This document shows, in pieces, positions 46,573-54,711 of a DNA stretch of 64,000 bases; within the stretch, counting starts at the first letter, position 1, and each line of letters starts with the position of its first letter. Below the pieces are notes generated by a model that searched no databases, was not told where the DNA came from, and saw nothing but the letters and a program-made list of their open reading frames with translations. This DNA comes from an uncultured Desulfobacter sp. (GTDB taxonomy: Bacteria > Desulfobacterota > Desulfobacteria > Desulfobacterales > Desulfobacteraceae): positions 3,472,001 through 3,536,000 of the forward strand of contig NZ_OY762929.1 of NCBI RefSeq assembly GCF_963666675.1, given 5' to 3'. Both the position numbers and the translations under genes were made by a program.

Positions 46573-48222
46573 TCAGCTGTCCAGCCAGACGCTGTCGGCA
46601 TAGTTATACCCGCCAAGACCGCCTGTTTTACGGGGAATCAGCCCCTTAACGTTGGTTCTTTTTACGTTGACATAGTTTGTAAAACAGGGAATCACATTGC
46701 ATCCGTCTTCATACATGATTGCCTGCAGTTTTCCGTAAATTTCTTTTCGGGTGTTGAAATCGGTCTCTGCGCGGGCCTGGTCAATGAGTTTATCCATCTG
46801 CGCATTTTTATACCCGCTTTCATTCCATTTTGCATCGGATTTAAACCCGATTGAAAGCAACAGGTCATTTGTTGAGCGCGCATTCCATTCCGCGGCATGA
46901 AAGGAGCGTTTACGCCAGATATTGCTCCAATACCCATCCGTGGGTTCCCGCTTTAAGTCGATGGTCAATCCGACTCTGGCTGCCTGATTCTGGAGCAGCA
47001 TGCCTAATTCGGCACTGTTAAAGGCCGCTTCGCTCACATGCAGTTCCAGTTTGGCATTTTCCATCTTTGCCTTTTTTAAGTGGTATTTGGCCTTGTCCCT
47101 GTCAAGCCCCCTCTGGGGCAGATCACTGTTGTAGTAGGGATCACTGGGGGCAAAAGGATGGTCATTGCCCAATTGGCCAAAATTTTTAATCACGGTTTTT
47201 AATAACCGCTCGCGGTCTACAAGGTGCTTGATGGCCAGCCGAAGATCCGGATTGTTAAAAGGCGGCCGGTCAGTCATCATCACAAGGTGGGTAAACCGGG
47301 GCGCTGGTGTGGAAAAAATTTCAATGCCCTCTTTGGCTTGAATATCCTGAACAGATGACATAGCAACGTCGTCGCTTAAATGGACTTCACCGGAATATAC
47401 GGCATTCAACCGGGCGGAAGGGTCGGCAATGCCGAACAACTCCTGTTCTTCCATATAGGGGCCATCCAGAAAATAGTTTTCATTGCGAACCCCTAAAGAC
47501 CGGATACCCGGCTTGAATTCCTTGACTTTGTAGGGGCCGGTGCCGACGGCAGTTGAAAAATCCGTAACGCCGTCTTTTATGATCATAAAATGAAATGTAC
47601 CCAAAAGGATGGGAAGATCCCCATTGGATTGAGCCAGTTTAACAATAACCCGGTGCTTGCCGTCCGCTTTAACCGATTCGATCATATCTGCAAGCGCCTT
47701 TGCGTTTGACCCGACCTTAGGATCTTTATGCCGCATGAGCGAATAGACAACATCATTGGCGTCCAGTGTTTTGCCGTCATGGAAGGTTACATCTTTTCGC
47801 AGGTTAAATGTCCATTCTGTGGCATCGGCATTGGGTTCAAAAGAGGATGCAAGTTCGGGTTGAGCCTGTGCATTGGTGTCAAGTCTGACCAGACTGTTGT
47901 AAAAGGTAGTCCCCCGGCAATAGTCGCCCATGTAGGAGAACCTTGCAGGATCCATGGAATCTTTGATGCTGATGGAAGACAAGGCAACCCGGAATCTGCC
48001 TCCCGGCTTCGGGGTTGCGGCAAAAGCGGATTTTCCAAAAGAACCGATCAGAGAATTTGAAGCCACTGCTGAAACGCCCATGGCAGTCATCCACTTTAAC
48101 AGTTGGCGACGCGTCATGTTGCCTTTGGTTAAGGTCTCTTTCAGTACACTCTCCTTTGCCTTAAGATTCATATCGATTGAATCAAAATACGAATCGCATT
48201 TGGTTGGCCTTTCTTTTCCCAC
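46573..48222 (-). CDS. Family 5 extracellular solute-binding protein, Tat-type signal
   Basis: 549 residues from GTG 48222, which follows AAAGGAGAGAGTT. The long leader (about 70 residues) contains MTRRQLLKWMTAMGVSAVAS, a twin-arginine export signal, ending near AFAATPKPGG. The mature protein is an SBP_bac_5 (Dpp/Opp-type): FRVALSSISIKDSMDPARF, TFNLRKDVTFHDGKTLDANDVVYSL, AVGTGPYKVKEFKPG. It delivers its ligand to the permeases encoded downstream. Family members bind peptides, opines, nickel or glutathione; the surrounding enzymes favour an amino-acid conjugate. Confidence 0.92.
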   Translation of the reverse strand: MGKERPTKCDSYFDSIDMNLKAKESVLKETLTKGNMTRRQLLKWMTAMGVSAVASNSLIGSFGKSAFAATPKPGGRFRVALSSISIKDSMDPARFSYMGDYCRGTTFYNSLVRLDTNAQAQPELASSFEPNADATEWTFNLRKDVTFHDGKTLDANDVVYSLMRHKDPKVGSNAKALADMIESVKADGKHRVIVKLAQSNGDLPILLGTFHFMIIKDGVTDFSTAVGTGPYKVKEFKPGIRSLGVRNENYFLDGPYMEEQELFGIADPSARLNAVYSGEVHLSDDVAMSSVQDIQAKEGIEIFSTPAPRFTHLVMMTDRPPFNNPDLRLAIKHLVDRERLLKTVIKNFGQLGNDHPFAPSDPYYNSDLPQRGLDRDKAKYHLKKAKMENAKLELHVSEAAFNSAELGMLLQNQAARVGLTIDLKREPTDGYWSNIWRKRSFHAAEWNARSTNDLLLSIGFKSDAKWNESGYKNAQMDKLIDQARAETDFNTRKEIYGKLQAIMYEDGCNVIPCFTNYVNVKRTNVKGLIPRKTGGLGGYNYADSVWLDS

Positions 48223-48265
48223 AACTCTCTCCTTTCAATAGAAAATTTTATGCTCTCGCTTTATT

Positions 48266-48302
48266 TGTATCGCATTATATGACATATACTATAATATGTG
48301 AC
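48266..48302. promoter_or_regulatory. 37-base operator, site 2 (one half degenerate)
   Basis: The right half ATAATATGTGAC matches sites 1 and 3; the left half (TGTATCGCATTATATG) matches only partly, and an extra TATATGACA half-site lies in the middle. It begins eight bases beyond the -10 box of the promoter at 48311-48340 and about 45 bases upstream of the binding-protein start. Confidence 0.55.
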
Positions 48303-48310
48303 ACACCAAT

Positions 48311-48340
48311 CCAATACAAAATGGATATGCGCCCTGTCAA
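48311..48340 (-). promoter_or_regulatory. Sigma-70-type promoter of the ABC transporter operon
   Basis: Minus strand: TTGACA (48335-48340), 18-base spacer, TATTGG (48311-48316). Same layout as the promoters at 39843 and 50652; the sequence just upstream of all three -35 boxes is also alike (A/T-run next to the box in two of them). Confidence 0.65.
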
Positions 48341-48349
48341 GAGGTTTTT

Positions 48350-49291
48350 TTAATAGCCGAGATCAAAGTCAACAGGGTATTTCAATGGTATGCCGGTGTG
48401 AAACCGTTGATAATTACCTATAAATACAGATGCAATATCTTCGGGGTAACTCATCGCCGCTGTATGTGCTGTGATCAGGATTTCAGGAATACCCCAGAAC
48501 GGATGGGTATCAGGCAGCGGTTCCTCATTAAACACATCCAGTACAGCCCCTGCAATGTGGCCTTTGGTGGTGGCCTCGATTAATGCATTTTCATCAAGTA
48601 CATTGCCCCTTCCAACGTTAATCAGCAGGGATTCGGGTTTCATGGCATTTAATATATCTTTATCCAGAAGTTGATTTGTATCCGGCGTGTCCGGCAGGGT
48701 GGATACCAGGTAATCAACATCCTGAACAAAATCTGCCAGCTTGTCCGTTGCATCATACCGTTGATCGATGAATCTGCATGTCAAAGGGCGCCGGGCATAC
48801 CCCTTGGTTTTCATCTGGAAATATTTAGCGGTTTGGGCAATAGACCGTCCGATGGAACCTACGCCCAGAATACCCATGGTTCTGTTTTTTAACCGTCCGG
48901 GCGTCACAGCGTTCCATGAACGTTTTTTCTGGGATTCGTAACGCAGAAGAGCCTTTCGCTCATGCATCAGAATATAACACAGTACATACTCGGACATGAT
49001 CGGGCCGAAGATGTCCTTCACGTTTGTTAGAAGGTAATCTTTTCTGCACTCTTTTTTAAGAAGGGGGGTAACCCCTGCCCAGGTGGACTGCGCCCATTGC
49101 AGATTCTGAAGATCGGGCAAAATTTTCTCAAGCAGATCAGGATCTCCAAGCACGAGATTTGCTTCCATGGCGTCCGCCGTTACGTCCGCCAGGCTGTTAT
49201 ACGCATCTATCTTAAGGTGTGGCAGCTGTGAGGCATGGATTAAATCAGAGTACTCTTCAGCATCCTGGGAAAGTATCAAAAGTCTGTTCAT
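48350..49291 (-). CDS. D-isomer-specific 2-hydroxyacid dehydrogenase
   Basis: 313 residues. NAD(P)-binding motif MGILGVGSIGRSIAQ; catalytic Arg in LINVGRGNVLDENAL, Glu in VFNEEPLPDTHPFW, His in ITAHTAAMSYPE. This complete set reduces a 2-oxo acid to the D-2-hydroxy acid or the reverse. It lies 17 bases after the aminotransferase gene in the same direction, so together they could interconvert an amino acid, a 2-oxo acid and a hydroxy acid. The side chain is unknown. Confidence 0.92.
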   Translation of the reverse strand: MNRLLILSQDAEEYSDLIHASQLPHLKIDAYNSLADVTADAMEANLVLGDPDLLEKILPDLQNLQWAQSTWAGVTPLLKKECRKDYLLTNVKDIFGPIMSEYVLCYILMHERKALLRYESQKKRSWNAVTPGRLKNRTMGILGVGSIGRSIAQTAKYFQMKTKGYARRPLTCRFIDQRYDATDKLADFVQDVDYLVSTLPDTPDTNQLLDKDILNAMKPESLLINVGRGNVLDENALIEATTKGHIAGAVLDVFNEEPLPDTHPFWGIPEILITAHTAAMSYPEDIASVFIGNYQRFHTGIPLKYPVDFDLGY

Positions 49292-49308
49292 ATTAGGTCC
49301 CTTGGCCT

Positions 49309-50478
49309 TTAGCTTAATACTGATACGCCTTTCCGGATACGCTCCAAAGCCAGTTCAAGGTTTTCGGAACTTGTTGCAAAAGAGATGCGTACAAAACCTT
49401 CCCCGTTATCACCGAAAATAGACCCCGGAACCATTGCAACCCTGTGTTCCCGGGCCATATATTTGGTAAAATCCCAGGAACTCATTCCATATGAAGAGAT
49501 GTTGGGAAAGGCATAAAAAGTGGATTCAGGGTTTATGCAGGAGATACCCGGGATACTGTTCAGTCCGTCTATGATGAGCTTTCTCCTGCTGGTATATTTT
49601 TCCATCATCCGGGCGATACACTCCTGGGAGCCATCAATCGCGGCCAGGGCGGCCCGCTGGGCAACGGCGGTCACACCGGAGACCATATGTTCCATCAGTT
49701 TTTCCATCTCACTGATGATTGATTTGTGGGCAGCGACATACCCCACCCGCCATCCGGTCATTGCATAGGATTTGGAAAGTGTGTAGACGGATATCGTAAG
49801 ATCTTTCATGCCGGGCAAGGAGCCGATGGAAACATGCTCATTGCCGTCGAACAATATGTGTTCGTAGGGCTCGTCCGAGATAACGAAGACATCATGTTTT
49901 TTGCACAATTCGGCAATCTGCTCAAGGATGCTGCGGTCAAACAGGGCTCCTGTGGGATTGGAAGGTGTATTAAGAATGATTGCCTTGGTTTTGGGTGTTA
50001 TGGCCTTTTCAATATCCTTTGGGTCGACCTTGAATTTATTTTTTTCATAAACCGGCACGGTTACAGGTACGCCGCCAAAAAGGCGTATTTGTGAGTAATA
50101 ATCATATCCGGGATCCAAAACGATGACCTCTTCACCGGGATTGACCAGATGGAGCATGGTATTAAAAATGCCCTGCATGGCACCCACTGAGATGAAGATC
50201 TCTGTCTCAGGATCAGCCGTGATGTTATTTTCCCTTTTCAGTTTTTCGCTAACAGCTTGTCTCAGGTCAAGAAAACCGGATGCCGGAGGGTATCTTGTAT
50301 ATCCCTGATCCAGTCCGAGCTTGGCGCCATCCCTGATATGTTCCGGCGTGTCAAAATCAGGCTGGCCTATGCCTAAATTGACGATGCCGTCAATTTTATC
50401 AGCCATTTCGAACATGATTCGTATACCAGACCATGAAACGTTTTCATTTCGTTCTGCCAAAAGTGATTCTATTTTCAT
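49309..50478 (-). CDS. PLP-dependent aminotransferase, class I/II
   Basis: 389 residues. Substrate-pocket start NLGIGQPDFDTPEHIRDG, ILNTPSNPTGALF, VISDEPYEHILFDG and the PLP-lysine in VYTLSKSYAMTGWRVGY, with the C-terminal Arg in GFVRISFATS. Typical of the aspartate/aromatic (AspC-type Igamma) branch. It is the first gene of a two-gene operon behind operator site 3. It probably removes the amino group of the released amino acid. Confidence 0.92.
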   Translation of the reverse strand: MKIESLLAERNENVSWSGIRIMFEMADKIDGIVNLGIGQPDFDTPEHIRDGAKLGLDQGYTRYPPASGFLDLRQAVSEKLKRENNITADPETEIFISVGAMQGIFNTMLHLVNPGEEVIVLDPGYDYYSQIRLFGGVPVTVPVYEKNKFKVDPKDIEKAITPKTKAIILNTPSNPTGALFDRSILEQIAELCKKHDVFVISDEPYEHILFDGNEHVSIGSLPGMKDLTISVYTLSKSYAMTGWRVGYVAAHKSIISEMEKLMEHMVSGVTAVAQRAALAAIDGSQECIARMMEKYTSRRKLIIDGLNSIPGISCINPESTFYAFPNISSYGMSSWDFTKYMAREHRVAMVPGSIFGDNGEGFVRISFATSSENLELALERIRKGVSVLS

Positions 50479-50607
50479 AACATTAATCTTTCTTAATTTG
50501 GGGTCAAATCAAGGTCACTGAGTCCTTATCAGATTATTTAATTTTTCTGCGCCTGCCGCCATGGATGGTGGATAAGCAGGTGATATATATGCCTGCAAAC
50601 CCATGCC

Positions 50608-50644
50608 GTCACACAATATGTTATATGTATAAATTATATGTGAC
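50608..50644. promoter_or_regulatory. 37-base dyad operator, site 3
   Basis: Starts GTCACACAATAT and ends AATTATATGTGAC, exactly 37 bases as at 39800. It begins seven bases past the -10 box of the promoter at 50652-50680. Confidence 0.7.
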
Positions 50645-50651
50645 GACACTA

Positions 50652-50680
50652 CACATAGAGGAATCCGTATCCCTTGTCAA
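50652..50680 (-). promoter_or_regulatory. Sigma-70-type promoter of the aminotransferase operon
   Basis: Minus strand: TTGACA (50675-50680), 17-base spacer, TATGTG (50652-50657). Confidence 0.65.
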
Positions 50681-50731
50681 GTCTTAAGGGCCATGAAAAA
50701 ATTAAAATTCACCAAATAGAACGCCGTATTT

Positions 50732-50947
50732 TTGTTCATTTTCAAGGCGCATTCATGTGACAAAGAAAACGGACAAAAAAATAAGCTGTATGGTGGATTT
50801 TATTGTTTCTATGGCCCTAATGCAGGGTCATTGTATGAAAATAAATACTACGGAGAACCTGTCACCCTGAGAAACGGGCATCAAGAATTTTTATTGGATA
50901 TCATCGGAAGCAAAGAAGATAGTCCCGGGTTTGAATATTTTTTTTAA
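50732..50947 (+). CDS. Short frame of doubtful reality
   Basis: 71 codons from a TTG with no clear ribosome site (LYGGFYCFYGPNAGSLYENK). The composition looks protein-like, but no family is recognised, and the frame lies between the IclR gene's end and the aminotransferase promoter. It may be a remnant of a larger gene. Confidence 0.25.
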   Translation: MFIFKAHSCDKENGQKNKLYGGFYCFYGPNAGSLYENKYYGEPVTLRNGHQEFLLDIIGSKEDSPGFEYFF

Positions 50948-50955
50948 GTGGCCCC

Positions 50956-51720
50956 TTAGGGTCTGCCCAGGGTTTTGGAAAATCTGGAACTAACTTCCAA
51001 GAGTATCTTGGTATTTTCTTCAATGGCCCTATGGGTCAGGCGAATGGCAGGACCGGAAATGGAAATCGCATATGCCGGGTAGTTGTTGTGGTCAAAGACC
51101 GGGGCGCCGATGCAGAAAAGGCCGGGGGTCAACTCCTCGTCATCAACGGCATACCCTTTATTTCTAATCCGTTCAAGTTCTGCGCTTAATTTTTCCCGGT
51201 CTGTAATGGTGTTAGGCGTTAAAGGGCTTAACTCAACTGTATCCAGATAGTGTGCCAGCTCATCTTGGGGCAAGAAGGCTAAAATAGCCTTGCCCAACCC
51301 CGTGGCGTATGCCGGAGCCTTTTCGCCCAGAACCGAATCGATTCTTAAAACTTCCAGGCTGTCGATTTTTTCGATATGTATAATTTGCTGGTCTTTAAAT
51401 ACGCCGAGATTTATGGTTTCTTTTGAACTGGCTGACAATTCCTGCATAAATGGTTTTGCCACCTGTCTGACCTCGAATCGAGCGAGCACTTTAGCCGCCA
51501 GGGTCATAATTTTCAGGGTAGGCTGGTAATTATTTCTTTCATTTTTCTCAACATAACCCAAATCTTTCAACGTGGAAATAAAGCGATGGCTGCCGGCCCT
51601 GTTTGTATCCATAAGCCTGGCGGCTTCGCTTACGCTAAGTTCCTCATGGTCTACGAGAAGTTCAAGTATCCGCATCCCCTTTTCCAGTGATGCAATATGG
51701 TAATATTTCTTATCAGCCAT
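50956..51720 (-). CDS. IclR-family transcriptional regulator
   Basis: 254 residues. The N-terminal winged helix reads KGMRILELLVDHEELSVSEA then TNRAGSHRFISTLKDLGYVEK. The C-terminal ligand domain has the usual INLGVFKDQQIIHIEKIDS and APVFDHNNYPAYAISISGPA. IclR proteins bind inverted repeats near promoters and respond to small organic acids or amines. It sits at the right end of the catabolic block, and three dyads of one type lie in the block's promoters, so it is the best candidate regulator. No dyad of that type covers its own start. Confidence 0.92.
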   Translation of the reverse strand: MADKKYYHIASLEKGMRILELLVDHEELSVSEAARLMDTNRAGSHRFISTLKDLGYVEKNERNNYQPTLKIMTLAAKVLARFEVRQVAKPFMQELSASSKETINLGVFKDQQIIHIEKIDSLEVLRIDSVLGEKAPAYATGLGKAILAFLPQDELAHYLDTVELSPLTPNTITDREKLSAELERIRNKGYAVDDEELTPGLFCIGAPVFDHNNYPAYAISISGPAIRLTHRAIEENTKILLEVSSRFSKTLGRP

Positions 51721-52163
51721 TTGAAACCTTTTTGAATAAGCACATTTTTTGTGACGCCGTTCTTTTTATTGAGAAGTTTTTAGGCTATTTAGCCGATGCT
51801 GTCAAGTTTTCCCGGCGACCAAACGGTCGACTGACCGTTACAGAATGATGATTTTCCGTCTTGAACTTGAAAAAGTTCATCCATTCTGCAACAGCCTGGC
51901 AAGGCAACAAATAACCAATCAGCCTTGTCGCGAAAAAAAGGGGTTGACTTATCTTTTTATTTCAAATAATTAGGGTGGTTTCAAACAAGCGGCAGGCATG
52001 GTTGGCGTCACGGATCTTGACACCCTGTCAGAGCTTGCACTTAGGTTCAAATCTATGTTAACCCGTTGTATTCATATACCCAAATCCTTATTTCAAATGC
52101 CCCGATCCAGGGGGAGAATTAGGATAAAGAGACCCTGTGAACAGCGGAGCCAAGGAATAAACC
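51721..52163. other. Divergent gap between iclR-type and EamA genes
   Basis: About 440 bases. A GTGACGCC element near 51750 resembles one operator half-site only. No convincing gene or terminator. Confidence 0.35.
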
Positions 52164-53054
52164 ATGCCCGGTTTTTTGAGTAATCTGTTTCCCATAGGGG
52201 TCCGTTATATAATCATTTCGACATTGGGCTTTGCCTTGATGTCTGCATGTGTAAAGTATGTTGGAAGTTTCGGGGTTCCGGTTTTTGAAATCGTTGCTGC
52301 CAGAGCCATTGTCTCCTTGCTGATAAGTTATGCCGACGTAAAACGTAAACATATCTCTATCTGGGGGACCAACAAAACGCTTCTGTTTGCCAGAGGCCTG
52401 GTCGGCACAATCGCCCTTATATGCGTCTATTATTCCATGACCACCCTGCCCCTAGCCGAGGCAATGCTCTTACAGTATATACACCCTGTGTTCACATCAT
52501 TGCTGGCGGTTGTTTTTCTTAAAGAGCCTATTCAGGGCTCAACCAAGATCTGCCTTTTACTTTGCCTGATCGGATTGTTTGTGGTTGTGAGCCCGGCCTT
52601 CACAGAACAGGCGGTACATGAATTGCCCTTATTCAGCGTTGCTGTGGCAATTATGGGGGCGTTTTGGAGTGGCATAGCTTACATCATCATCAGAAAACTC
52701 AGCCAAAAGGAAGACTCGTCCGTAATTATTTTCTACTTTCCGCTGGTGGCTTTGCCTGTCTCTTTGATATTGCTGGCAGATGATTTTGTCCCGCCGAATC
52801 TAAACCTCACGCTCCTGCTGGTTCTGGTGGGACTGTTCACCCAGGTTGGGCAGTTAGGCCTGACCAATGCCATGAAAACCCTTACTGCAGGGAAGACATC
52901 CGCCTACTCCTATATACAGATCGTATTTGCCATTTTGATTGGTGTGTTTGTTTTTAATGAAGTTCCTTCTATATGGACCTACCTGGGAGGCGCACTGATA
53001 ATTTCAGGCGCATTTATTAACGTACTGGGCCCCAGGCTGAAGACTTTCATATAA
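52164..53054 (+). CDS. EamA/DMT-family transporter
   Basis: 296 residues, ten hydrophobic helices in two EamA repeats (FALMSACVKYVGSFGVPVFE ... AEAMLLQYIHPVFTSLLAVV; second repeat with TAGKTSAYSYIQIVFAILIG). Members export amino acids or other metabolites, sometimes import. ATG follows AAGGAATAAACC. Its stop codon lies within the first bases of an interspersed repeat. Position next to the IclR gene suggests, but does not prove, membership of the catabolic regulon. Confidence 0.88.
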   Translation: MPGFLSNLFPIGVRYIIISTLGFALMSACVKYVGSFGVPVFEIVAARAIVSLLISYADVKRKHISIWGTNKTLLFARGLVGTIALICVYYSMTTLPLAEAMLLQYIHPVFTSLLAVVFLKEPIQGSTKICLLLCLIGLFVVVSPAFTEQAVHELPLFSVAVAIMGAFWSGIAYIIIRKLSQKEDSSVIIFYFPLVALPVSLILLADDFVPPNLNLTLLLVLVGLFTQVGQLGLTNAMKTLTAGKTSAYSYIQIVFAILIGVFVFNEVPSIWTYLGGALIISGAFINVLGPRLKTFI

Positions 53055-53149
53055 ACGGCCACGGGCCGACCCGGTCTATCAATACCCAGGCTCACCCCAC
53101 AACAAAACATGAAAGAAACTTAGTAAGTTATTGGTACTTTCATATAAGA
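53044..53149 (+). repeat. Interspersed ~100-base repeat, copy 3
   Basis: CTTTCATATAAACGGCC, ACGGGCCGACC, ACCCAGGCTCACCCCACAAC, then GAAAGAAACTTAGTAAGTTA and a closing ACTTTCATATAAG. It overlaps the last codons and stop of the EamA gene. Confidence 0.78.
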
Positions 53150-53155
53150 AAAAAG

Positions 53156-53214
53156 CCCCTGCCGCCTGCTTTCCCTGAACCGGGGAACACCGCGGCAGCA
53201 GGGAATCTTTTTTT
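53156..53214 (+). terminator. GC-rich repeat hairpin with T-run
   Basis: CCCTGCCGC near 53157 can pair with GCGGCA...GGG near 53192-53203, with a bulge; the loop contains TTTCCCTGAACCGGGGAAC, which forms its own small stem. Seven T follow. A sister copy lies at 54654. Probably ends EamA transcription. Confidence 0.7.
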
Positions 53215-53266
53215 AATTATGTTAGAATGGGCAAAACACGCAACTTCAAACCAAAGGGAAAAGCGC

Positions 53267-54088
53267 ATGGATAAAAAGGGCAACGGGTGGCGGAACCGGC
53301 TGTATGTAATTATCTTTGAAGCAGACACAACAGCGGGAAAATGGTTCGATATTTTGCTGATTATTACCATTCTTTTCAGCGTTCTTGTGGTGATGCTGGA
53401 CAGTGTAGAGACGGTGAACCGGTCCATAGGGAAAGAGCTGTCCATTCTGGAGTGGGGATTCACCTTTTTATTCACTGTGGAATATGTTCTGCGCCTTATA
53501 TGTGTGAAAACCCCACTTCGATACGCCATAAGTTTCATGGGGCTTGTTGACCTTTTAGCCCTGGTTCCCACCTATTTATCCCTTTTGCTGCCGGGCTCTC
53601 AGTATCTTATGGTCATCCGGGTTTTGCGGGTGCTGCGGATATTCAGGGTACTCAAACTTGTGCCTTACTTAGGGGCGGCAGGTGTCCTGGCCCGGGCCCT
53701 GAAAGCGGCTAAAAACAAAATTACTGTATTTCTGGTGGCGGTTCTGGCCCTGGTGATCATTTTCGGGTCATTGATGTACCTGATTGAAGGGGGGAAAAAC
53801 GGTTTCACCAGTATTCCCAAAAGTATTTACTGGGCCATTGTCACCATGACCACGGTGGGATACGGGGATATTTCACCCCAAACCGCCCTGGGGCAGGCCC
53901 TGGCCTCTATTATCATGGTGCTCGGCTATGGCATCATTGCCGTGCCTACTGGCATTGTGACATCGGAACTTACCAGGACACCCCAAAAACCCGTCACCAC
54001 TCAGGTCTGTCCGGAGTGCCTGAAAGAAGGCCATGATGAAGACGCCAGATTCTGTAAATTCTGTTCTGCCCCGCTCCATTTTGAATAA
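53267..54088 (+). CDS. Voltage-gated-type potassium channel with C-terminal zinc ribbon
   Basis: 273 residues from ATG 53267; the frame is open 16 codons further. Six helices: S1 begins FDILLIITILFSVLVVMLD, the S4 sensor is MVIRVLRVLRIFRVLKLV with Arg every third residue, and the pore has the K+ selectivity filter TMTTVGYGDISP. After the last helix the tail carries VCPECLKEGHDEDARFCKFC, a CxxC...CxxC zinc-ribbon. The size fits bacterial Kv-like ion transporters. The zinc-ribbon tail is unusual and may be a cytoplasmic oligomerisation or sensing module. An interspersed repeat starts at the stop codon. Confidence 0.9.
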   Translation: MDKKGNGWRNRLYVIIFEADTTAGKWFDILLIITILFSVLVVMLDSVETVNRSIGKELSILEWGFTFLFTVEYVLRLICVKTPLRYAISFMGLVDLLALVPTYLSLLLPGSQYLMVIRVLRVLRIFRVLKLVPYLGAAGVLARALKAAKNKITVFLVAVLALVIIFGSLMYLIEGGKNGFTSIPKSIYWAIVTMTTVGYGDISPQTALGQALASIIMVLGYGIIAVPTGIVTSELTRTPQKPVTTQVCPECLKEGHDEDARFCKFCSAPLHFE

Positions 54089-54184
54089 CGGCCATGGGCC
54101 GACCTGACGTATCAGATGCAGGCCCAGCCCACAACAAAGGTTGAAAAATCTTAGAAACTTACCCAGCCTTTCAGATAAAAAAAC
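54084..54184 (+). repeat. Interspersed ~100-base repeat, copy 4
   Basis: ATAACGGCCATGGGCCGACC, then AGCCCACAACAAAGGTTGAAA and CTTTCAGATAAAA. It begins at the channel gene's stop codon (TAA is part of the repeat). Confidence 0.78.
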
Positions 54185-54281
54185 CCTCGGTAAATCCAAT
54201 GATCACCTATGCCCTGTCATCTCCATCGCTTTAAGGAACGGGTTTAACAATTTTTGAAACTGAGCCGCCCAATGATTATTC

Positions 54282-54548
54282 TTGAACGAATCCCGGAAAG
54301 ACGATAAATATAATGGACATGGTTACAATCTAAAACAGATTTTGAAAAAGCGGCTGCTGCTCTCGCAGTTCTTCGCTGTTCACCCTTATCGCTTAAAAAA
54401 AATGATTGATCACCCTCCCCCATCGGATAAGGAGCGGCCGTGGCCCAATTATGCGGATGGTTTGTTCGCTATCTGGATAAATTGTTTTTCGTACGCGTGT
54501 GCTCTTACTTACATCGGAGGACTCATAGGAGGGCTCTTGCTTTTGTAA
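54282..54548 (+). CDS. Small protein with one membrane helix, doubtful
   Basis: 88 codons from TTG 54282 without a clear ribosome site. The end is a hydrophobic helix (FAIWINCFSYACALTYIGGL then IGGLLLL); the front is basic. No family recognised. Confidence 0.3.
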   Translation: MNESRKDDKYNGHGYNLKQILKKRLLLSQFFAVHPYRLKKMIDHPPPSDKERPWPNYADGLFAIWINCFSYACALTYIGGLIGGLLLL

Positions 54549-54653
54549 CACCTGCACCAACATTTATTTCCAAATTCTAAACAACGGGACCATGGTTAGG
54601 CCGGAAAAGAATTTTTGTCAAGAAAACAATGAATTTTTTTAAGGAAATGATCA

Positions 54654-54704
54654 CCCCTGCTGTCTGTTTTCCCAAACCGGGGAACACTGCACCAGCAGCA
54701 GGGG
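54654..54704 (-). terminator. GC-rich repeat hairpin after gabD
   Basis: Perfect nine-base stem CCCCTGCTG / CAGCAGGGG enclosing TTTTCCCAAACCGGGGAAC. It shares layout and much sequence with 53156-53204. It lies eight bases past the gabD stop codon on the minus strand. Confidence 0.75.
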
Positions 54705-54711
54705 GATTTGG

